Part shown: in pieces, positions 4,937 to 8,628 of the stretch
How positions within the stretch are numbered: position 1 is the first letter of the stretch
How the letters are laid out: every line of letters begins with the position of its first letter
Source: Anaerolineae bacterium
Lineage (GTDB): Bacteria > Chloroflexota > Anaerolineae > Aggregatilineales > Phototrophicaceae
DNA length: 8,628 bases
Assembly (NCBI GenBank): GCA_025454675.1
Contig: JALONZ010000058.1
Span: 1 to 8,628, forward strand
Reading direction: 5' to 3'
Made by a program: the position numbers and the translations under genes
Notes under the pieces: generated by a model
What the model saw: the letters and a program-made list of their open reading frames with translations, nothing else
What the model was told of the DNA's origin: nothing
The model's database searches: none

Positions 4937-6046
4937 TTATTCGTAACTACGGCGCATCCACTCAAGGCGGTCGGCAATGTCGGATGCGTCAATATCCACA
5001 ACACACCCCTCTAATTGGGCGCGTAGCGTGTCGCTATGAATGCCACCAAATGAGCTAATCATGACAATTTGTGTACGTGGTGTATCATCACCCCAGTCGC
5101 CTGCGATGGTCAGGCTGGCACGTTTGCCCACCATTTGCAAAATAACCATTTTATCGGGGACATCTGCCAAATAAATCACACCCTTAGACCGATAAATGGT
5201 GTTGGGCAGTTCTTCAAACATCTCGCGCAATTTTTGCAGGGATAAGGCTTTATCGGTTGCCCAGCTCCATGTGCTGAATACGGTACTGTGGTCATGGTCG
5301 TGTTCGTGGTCATGGTCGTGTTCGTGTTCATGGTCATGGTCGTGTTCATTATGATGATGGTCGTGGTCATGTTCTTCATCAACACCATGCACATGAATAT
5401 CTTTCGCGGCACGTTGGGCAACTTTTTCGGGGGCATATTTGCCCACACCCAACACCAATTCAAGCGGGACTTTGCCATAGGTGACTTCTAAAATCCGCGC
5501 ATCAGGCACGAGTAGGCGAATCGCGCTACGTACCCGTTCAAGTTGACCATCGGATACCAAATCGACTTTATTTACCACGATAATATCTGCTACAGCAATT
5601 TGGTCTATGGCGAGGTCGTAATTTTCTTCTTTCAGTTCAAGCATCTGGTCGGCATCAACAATGGTTAAAATGCTGTCCACACGAATCACAGGTTTGACTT
5701 CGGGCATAAAAAAAGTGTTCGCAACGGCTACAGGGTCAGATACACCACTGGTTTCGATGATGATATATTCGGGTGGGATGGGTTGGCGGGCTAATCTGAT
5801 GATTGCTTGCAGTAAATCACCGCGAATTGTACAACAAATGCACCCGTTGGATAAATTGATAGTCTCGCCTTCAACACCTACAACCAATTGCGAATCAATG
5901 TTGATTGCGCCAAAGTCATTTACTAAAACCGCAATCTTGAGTCCATGATTGGCATGAAGCAAATGGTTCAGCAAGGTCGTTTTGCCTGCGCCTAAAAATC
6001 CACTGATGATGGTCAATGGAATCGGGAAAGGGTCTATTTTTTTCAT
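4937..6046 (-). CDS. COG0523 (CobW-type) GTPase with His-rich metal-binding run
   Basis: A 369-residue GTPase. Walker A GFLGAGKTT is at 16-24, CxCC at 69-72 (NGCICCTIRGDL), EYIIIETSGVSDP at 93-105 and NKVD at 159-162. The CobW_C domain runs from about 257 to 365 with YRSKGVIYLAD (285-295). Between the two domains, residues 218-253 hold 17 histidines alternating with Asp and Glu. Such runs occur in COG0523, HypB and UreE/UreG-type metallochaperones, where they bind or store Zn or Ni. It belongs to a different COG0523 subgroup from the two downstream copies: it is shorter, has VNDFGAINIDS where they have VNDMSEINIDS, and lacks the FGDRRQELVFIG block. GAGGA (6056-6060) lies 9 bases before the ATG. 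It is first in the operon, 29 bases from a predicted transcription start that carries a Fur/Zur-like palindrome. The likely role is cytoplasmic zinc buffering or allocation; the client is unknown. Confidence 0.92.
   Translation of the reverse strand: MKKIDPFPIPLTIISGFLGAGKTTLLNHLLHANHGLKIAVLVNDFGAINIDSQLVVGVEGETINLSNGCICCTIRGDLLQAIIRLARQPIPPEYIIIETSGVSDPVAVANTFFMPEVKPVIRVDSILTIVDADQMLELKEENYDLAIDQIAVADIIVVNKVDLVSDGQLERVRSAIRLLVPDARILEVTYGKVPLELVLGVGKYAPEKVAQRAAKDIHVHGVDEEHDHDHHHNEHDHDHEHEHDHDHEHDHDHSTVFSTWSWATDKALSLQKLREMFEELPNTIYRSKGVIYLADVPDKMVILQMVGKRASLTIAGDWGDDTPRTQIVMISSFGGIHSDTLRAQLEGCVVDIDASDIADRLEWMRRSYE
5288..5371 (-). repeat. Short tandem repeat encoding the His-Asp/Glu run
   Basis: Nearly all codons are CAC/CAT alternating with GAC/GAA, giving a 6-bp period. 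An 18-bp unit is perfectly duplicated at 5288-5305 and 5306-5323 (plus-strand GTGGTCATGGTCGTGTTC), with a degenerate third unit to about 5347. It encodes residues 226-253 of the GTPase, 15 of 28 being histidine. The repeat is in frame by whole codon pairs, so slippage would change the number of metal ligands without breaking the gene. Confidence 0.85.
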
Positions 6047-6081
6047 GGTGATGTGTCCTCAATTGATTAATTAGCCCCTAA

Positions 6082-6110
6082 ATGATACTTGGTATCAATT
6101 AAAAGCACAA
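6082..6110 (-). promoter_or_regulatory. Promoter of the three-GTPase operon
   Basis: On the minus strand, -35 TTGTGC (6110-6105), a 17-bp spacer, and -10 TATCAT (6087-6082, five of six consensus bases). Predicted start near 6075, leaving a leader of about 29 bases to the ATG at 6046. The weak -35 and the overlapping palindrome suggest a regulated promoter. Confidence 0.7.
6083..6097 (-). promoter_or_regulatory. Fur/Zur-like palindromic operator
   Basis: TGATACTTGGTATCA consists of perfect 6-bp arms TGATAC and GTATCA around three bases, within AT-rich flanks. This is the 7-1-7 size and TGATA/TATCA edge pattern seen in several Zur and Fur boxes (for example cyanobacterial Zur sites of the TGATAAT-n-ATTATCA type). 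It covers five of the six -10 bases, so a bound repressor would exclude polymerase. The regulator is not in this window; assignment to Zur rests on the GTPase genes it controls. Confidence 0.65.
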
Positions 6111-6124
6111 GGCTTGGATTTTTG

Positions 6125-6159
6125 GAAAATAAAAAATAGCCCACATCTGTGAGCTATTT
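6125..6159 (-). terminator. Intrinsic terminator after the single-domain response regulator
   Basis: On the minus strand AAATAGCTCAC (6159-6149) pairs with GTGGGCTATTT (6144-6134) over 11 bp with one wobble, around a 4-base loop. The tail TTTATTTT follows. It lies 19 bases after the stop of the response regulator and just upstream of the GTPase promoter, which separates the two units. Confidence 0.85.
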
Positions 6160-6177
6160 GAAAGGTGTTATTATCAA

Positions 6178-6555
6178 TTACTGGGGTGGTGGCGCGGTAA
6201 TATCTTCGACAATTTTCAGGAGCGTGGCGCGGTGAATGGGTTTGGTTAAAAATCCATCACACCCTGCGGTCATACAGTGATGATAATTTTCTTCAGAGCC
6301 ATCTGCTGTGATTGCAACAATCGGAATATGGAGCAAATCCGGGTTTTTTTTGAGGCGATAAATCACCTCAATCCCGCTAATATCGGGCAGATTCAAATCC
6401 ATCAAGATGACATCGGGTCTAATCTCGCTTGCCATCTGAAGCCCTGTTAAACCATCTATTGCTTCAAGTGTTTCATAATTCATCACTTTGAGCATTTTAT
6501 GGACAAGGCGCATATTATAAGGATTGTCTTCAACATACAGAATTTTGAGTGTCAT
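6178..6555 (-). CDS. Single-domain response regulator (DivK-like receiver)
   Basis: A 125-residue protein consisting of one receiver domain with no output domain. The acidic pocket is E9-D10 (LYVEDN), the phosphoacceptor is D53 (VILMDLNLP), the switch threonine is T83 (AITAD) and the conserved lysine is K105 (FLTKPI). All catalytic positions are intact, so it should accept phosphate from a histidine kinase or phosphotransfer protein and act through protein contacts. The nearest candidate partner is the kinase encoded upstream, but a terminator separates this gene from that operon, so it can be expressed independently. No clear Shine-Dalgarno sequence precedes the ATG; instead a -10-like TATAAA ends 7 bases before it, suggesting a leaderless mRNA. 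The tail APPPQ is proline-rich. Confidence 0.9.
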   Translation of the reverse strand: MTLKILYVEDNPYNMRLVHKMLKVMNYETLEAIDGLTGLQMASEIRPDVILMDLNLPDISGIEVIYRLKKNPDLLHIPIVAITADGSEENYHHCMTAGCDGFLTKPIHRATLLKIVEDITAPPPQ

Positions 6556-6562
6556 CGCTTTA

Positions 6563-6568
6563 TTTATA
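6563..6568 (-). promoter_or_regulatory. Possible leaderless promoter -10 element of the response regulator
   Basis: On the minus strand TGGTATAAAT contains TATAAA (6568-6563) with an upstream TG as in extended -10 elements. Only seven bases (6562-6556) separate it from the ATG, so transcription would start at or next to the start codon. The absence of a ribosome binding site fits. Another possible -10, TATAGT (6606-6601), would instead give a roughly 40-base leader. Confidence 0.45.
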
Positions 6569-6653
6569 CCAATATATATTCGTAATGATTGTTGTTATTC
6601 ACTATAACATATATGTATATATAAAATCACCTGACTATCGTCTTATCAGATGG

Positions 6654-6685
6654 GTAAAAAAGACTAGCCACCTAGCCTAGTCTTT
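6654..6685 (-). terminator. Intrinsic terminator of the kinase/response-regulator operon
   Basis: On the minus strand AAAGACTAG (6685-6677) pairs perfectly with CTAGTCTTT (6667-6659) around a 9-base loop, and the run of T continues after the stem (six T in all, 6661-6656). It begins 10 bases after the stop of the second receiver gene. Confidence 0.85.
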
Positions 6686-6695
6686 CGTATAGGTT

Positions 6696-7073
6696 TTAGG
6701 GCGTTATGATTTCTGCCAACCTACCAACGAAGGTTTGTGGATGAATAGGTTTGGGGAAATAACCATCGAAGCCTGCTTGAAGGGCATCTTCGGCGACATC
6801 AGTCGAATGATATGCGGTAATCGCAATGACGGGGATGTGAGCCGTATTGACATTAGAACGAATTGCGACAAGGGTTTGCCATCCATCACGGCGGGGCATG
6901 GCGAGGTCGGTGACGATGACAGTGGGTTCAACTTTTTTGAGGAGTTCTAAGCACTCATCACCATCTTTTGCCAAAAAGACATTTGCCCCATGATGTTGCA
7001 ACATGCGCGATACCAATTGCTGGTCGTCGTAAGTGTCTTCTACAACAATCACATTCCAAGATGAAATATCCAT
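6696..7073 (-). CDS. Single-domain response regulator, last gene of the kinase operon
   Basis: A receiver-only protein of 125 residues from the chosen start. E12-D13 (VIVVEDTYDD), phosphoacceptor D56 (VIVTDLAMP), switch T86 (AITAY) and K108 (FPKPI) are all present. Two starts compete. An ATG at 7085 overlaps the preceding stop by ATGA but has no Shine-Dalgarno sequence and would add MRSC. The ATG at 7073 has GAGG (7080-7083) 6 bases upstream, and the protein then begins MDISSWNVIVVED, as related receivers do, so it is preferred. Its ribosome binding site overlaps the previous stop codon, which implies translational coupling. With no output domain it probably works as a phosphate relay or by binding another protein. 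Confidence 0.88.
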   Translation of the reverse strand: MDISSWNVIVVEDTYDDQQLVSRMLQHHGANVFLAKDGDECLELLKKVEPTVIVTDLAMPRRDGWQTLVAIRSNVNTAHIPVIAITAYHSTDVAEDALQAGFDGYFPKPIHPQTFVGRLAEIITP

Positions 7074-7079
7074 ACATGA

Positions 7080-7083
7080 CCTC
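7080..7083 (-). promoter_or_regulatory. Ribosome binding site that decides the start of the downstream receiver
   Basis: GAGG on the minus strand overlaps the TGA stop of the preceding gene (7084-7082) and is 6 bases before the ATG at 7073. The competing ATG at 7085 has no purine-rich match before it. Confidence 0.7.
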
Positions 7084-7501
7084 ATTTTTGGCGGGATGTG
7101 CCGCGTGTTTTTAAGACAATTTGTTGAACTTCTGGTACAAACGTGAACATATCGAATGGTTTTGCCATATAACCATCAAATCCCATCCCCACAAAGCGGT
7201 CACGGTCATTATCCATTGCATATGCGGTAATCGCAATGACAGGAATATCGGCGGTGGCTGGGTTTTCTTTCAGCATTTTGAACATTTCAATGCCATTGAC
7301 TTTGGGCATTCGGATGTCTAATAAAATCACAGTCGGATGAACTGTTTTGAGGATTTCAAATGCAGATTCTGCGCTGTCTGCCGTGTATACTTCTGCGCCA
7401 TGATATTTTAAGACGACTTGCATCACAACCAGATTATCGGGTGTATCATCAACGACAAGAATAGCCCAATTTTTTATTTCTTGTGAATTATTTTGGTTCA
7501 T
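7082..7501 (-). CDS. Single-domain response regulator, second gene of the kinase operon
   Basis: A 139-residue receiver-only protein. D18-D19 (ILVVDDTPDN), phosphoacceptor D62 (VILLDIRMP), switch T92 (AITAYAM) and K114 (YMAKPFD) are intact. The ATG follows the kinase's TAG stop with no gap, and GGAGG lies within the last kinase codons, 5 bases before the stop-start junction's ATG once TAG is counted in the spacing, so translation is coupled to the kinase. It is the most likely direct phosphorylation partner of that kinase. The receiver resembles its downstream neighbour (same KYHGAEV/QHHGANV and PVIAITAY segments), pointing to tandem duplication. The basic C-terminal tail KTRGTSRQK extends beyond the receiver and has no recognisable function. 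Confidence 0.9.
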   Translation of the reverse strand: MNQNNSQEIKNWAILVVDDTPDNLVVMQVVLKYHGAEVYTADSAESAFEILKTVHPTVILLDIRMPKVNGIEMFKMLKENPATADIPVIAITAYAMDNDRDRFVGMGFDGYMAKPFDMFTFVPEVQQIVLKTRGTSRQK

Positions 7502-8455
7502 CTATTCCTCCAATAAAACCTTATTGATATTCTCTTCTGTGATGATAGGAAGCGTGATGGTAAAGGTGCTACCAACTCCCAACTCGCTATTGACGCGAAT
7601 CGTGCCACCCATCATTGCGATAAGTTTACGGACAATTGCCAATCCTAAGCCCGTCCCGCCCCGTTCCAGACCATTTTCTGCTTGTCTAAACTCATCAAAA
7701 ATCGTTTCTTGTTCATGCGATGAAATACCAATACCGCTATCCGTCACAACAACACGCCATGCGTCTTTGTTGTACAAAACAACCTCAATCTTAACCTCGC
7801 CCTTATCCGTAAATTTAATGGCATTCGAGATGAGATTGATAATAATCTGTTTAATCCGACCTCTATCGCCGATGATACTTTCTGGCAGGCGTTCATCGTA
7901 AGTGAGTGTGAATGTTAGCCCTTTATTTTCTGCCAGAACACGGTTTTGCGCGATGATTTCATCAAAAACACCGCGTAGCGAAATGGCTTTTTGTGATAGA
8001 TCCATCCGCCCTGCTTCAATTTTTGAAATATCAAGCACTTCATTAATCAATTGAAGCAAATGCTGGGCATTAATTAAAATGCGCTCTTGGAATGTCTTTT
8101 GTTCATCGCTCAATTGACCAGCCATACCCGCTAATTGCAATTGTGAATAGCCAATCACCGCATTCAAAGGTGTACGGAGTTCATGCGACATGGTTGCCAA
8201 AAATTGACTTTTGAGTTTGTTGGCGGCTTCGGCTTGCCTGCGCGAGATGGCTAATTCGCGGTTGGCTTTGATGAGGGTTTCATTTTGAGATTGTACCACA
8301 ATATCGGCTTCTTGGCGCTGAATGGTTGCACCAATATTATTGGCGGCGGTGCGTAAGGCATCAATTTCAAGCGGTTGCCAGACACGCTCGCCGGTACATT
8401 CATCAAAGCCGATGAACCCCCACCATTCATCATTAACAAAGATGGGCAACACCAT
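7502..8455 (-). CDS. Histidine kinase with GAF-domain remnant (N-terminus incomplete)
   Basis: From the only in-frame ATG (8455) the product is 317 residues. Residues 1-46 are the end of a GAF domain (LPIFVNDEWWGFIGFDEC, then EIDALRTAANNIGATIQRQ). Residues 47-85 form a coiled-coil linker. HisKA follows with the H-box SHELRTPLNAVIGYS, phosphohistidine H91. The HATPase_c domain has the N-box NLISNAIKFT (N211), G1 DSGIGI (239-244), F-box FDEFRQ (253-258) and G2 GGTGLGLAI (266-274). All kinase motifs are intact. It should autophosphorylate and pass phosphate to the two receivers encoded directly downstream. No transmembrane segment is visible, so it is probably cytoplasmic. The ATG lies inside the GAF fold and has no Shine-Dalgarno sequence, and GAF-like residues continue upstream of it in the same frame. 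The true start is therefore further upstream, and a frameshift or sequencing error is suspected there. Confidence 0.85.
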   Translation of the reverse strand: MVLPIFVNDEWWGFIGFDECTGERVWQPLEIDALRTAANNIGATIQRQEADIVVQSQNETLIKANRELAISRRQAEAANKLKSQFLATMSHELRTPLNAVIGYSQLQLAGMAGQLSDEQKTFQERILINAQHLLQLINEVLDISKIEAGRMDLSQKAISLRGVFDEIIAQNRVLAENKGLTFTLTYDERLPESIIGDRGRIKQIIINLISNAIKFTDKGEVKIEVVLYNKDAWRVVVTDSGIGISSHEQETIFDEFRQAENGLERGGTGLGLAIVRKLIAMMGGTIRVNSELGVGSTFTITLPIITEENINKVLLEE

Positions 8456-8628
8456 GAAAACACTGACTGCGTCAAACTGAATCCTAAAGGATTCCGTTTT
8501 TTGCCGCCATATATTTGGATAAGCATACGCGTCGAGAACACATTGTGCAGTTCTTGCGAGGTAGTAATAGTCCCATTCCGAAGAAAGCCGTCGTAAATCT
8601 GACCTAAACTAGGGAAAACACATTCATA
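8456..8628 (-). pseudogene. Upstream GAF-region of the kinase, reading frame apparently broken
   Basis: In the kinase frame, codons continue without a stop upstream of the ATG (residues ending FRIQFDAVSVF just before MVLPIFV) until TAG at 8611-8609, with no start codon of any usual type between. A second frame is open from the window edge at 8628 and reads YECVFPSLGQIYDGFLRNG, a sequence that looks like the front part of a GAF domain. Adding one base in the A6 run (8502-8497, minus strand) would join this second frame to the kinase frame. This may be a true frameshift mutation, a homopolymer sequencing error or a recoding site; these cannot be separated from one sequence. Confidence 0.5.
8479..8494. 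repeat. Short perfect inverted repeat at the kinase frame break
   Basis: GAATCC (8479-8484) and GGATTC (8489-8494) are perfect 6-bp arms around a 4-base centre. On the minus strand it lies two bases downstream of the six-A run (8502-8497), where the two kinase frames could be joined. It may be chance. Confidence 0.5.

Noticed and set aside
5288..5371. Short regular repeats considered as a CRISPR array or satellite
   Set aside because: There are no unique spacers and the 6-bp period is explained by alternating His and Asp/Glu codons inside an intact GTPase.
5288..5491. A plus-strand frame of repeated Met-Val-Phe residues that looks like a hydrophobic membrane peptide
   Set aside because: It is the antisense reading of the His-Asp/Glu codon repeat; the composition follows directly from complementing CAC/GAC codons.
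6601..6635. Alternating AT tract with the palindrome ACATATATGT considered as an operator or origin element
   Set aside because: Alternating AT sequence forms such palindromes by composition; there is no phased repeat or nearby regulator to support a function.
7074..7085. ATG at 7085 as the start of the last receiver gene (ATGA overlap with the preceding stop)
   Set aside because: It lacks a Shine-Dalgarno sequence, adds four non-family residues, and the ATG at 7073 has GAGG at good spacing.
8251..8541. A 96-residue frame overlapping the 5' part of the kinase
   Set aside because: Downstream of about 8480 it is out of frame with the clearly conserved GAF/kinase sequence and becomes low-quality; only its upstream portion may be real GAF coding, which is recorded as the frame break.

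Overview
The window reads as a metal-homeostasis neighbourhood followed by a two-component signalling cluster from a mesophilic bacterium of moderate GC content. The lineage cannot be fixed from the sequence alone. ArsR proteins with a C-terminal DUF2087 domain, paired with a COG0701 permease, tandem COG0523 GTPases and a GAF-histidine kinase with stand-alone receivers, remind me of environmental Chloroflexota genomes, but this is a weak inference.

Left part, plus strand (1-2268): the C-terminal half of a membrane permease enters from the left edge. Two paralogous, cysteine-free ArsR/DUF2087 repressor-like proteins follow, each behind its own TTGACA promoter with a 16-bp spacer and a conspicuous repeat. 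The first promoter overlaps a long inverted repeat; the second overlaps three direct repeats spaced exactly 16 bp apart. The second regulator lies 15 bp upstream of, and is probably cotranscribed with, a small flavin split-barrel (PNPOx-family) protein.

Middle part, minus strand (2269-6110): three consecutive COG0523 (CobW/ZagA-type) GTPase genes form an operon read from 6046 to 2497. The first carries a long His/Asp/Glu metal-binding run, and the other two are recent tandem duplicates. A Fur/Zur-like palindrome, TGATACTTGGTATCA, sits on the -10 box of the promoter, which points to repression under metal-replete conditions and production of metallochaperones under zinc starvation. Downstream lie a hairpin and a candidate 42-aa basic protein with its own extended -10 and ribosome binding site, embedded in a nested inverted repeat.

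Right part, minus strand (6125-8628): a histidine kinase is followed by two single-domain response regulators in a tightly packed operon (start next to stop, then start overlapping stop) that ends in a good intrinsic terminator. A third single-domain response regulator follows with an apparent leaderless promoter and its own terminator. The N-terminal GAF part of the kinase is disturbed at the right edge: the GAF-like reading frame continues upstream of the only ATG and then hits a stop, while another frame stays open to the window edge. This suggests a frameshift.

The strongest items for follow-up are the palindromic operator on the GTPase operon, the 16-bp-phased operator of the second ArsR gene, the three-GTPase array, the kinase frame break and the unlisted 42-aa gene. 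No RNA genes, CRISPR arrays or insertion sequences were seen.
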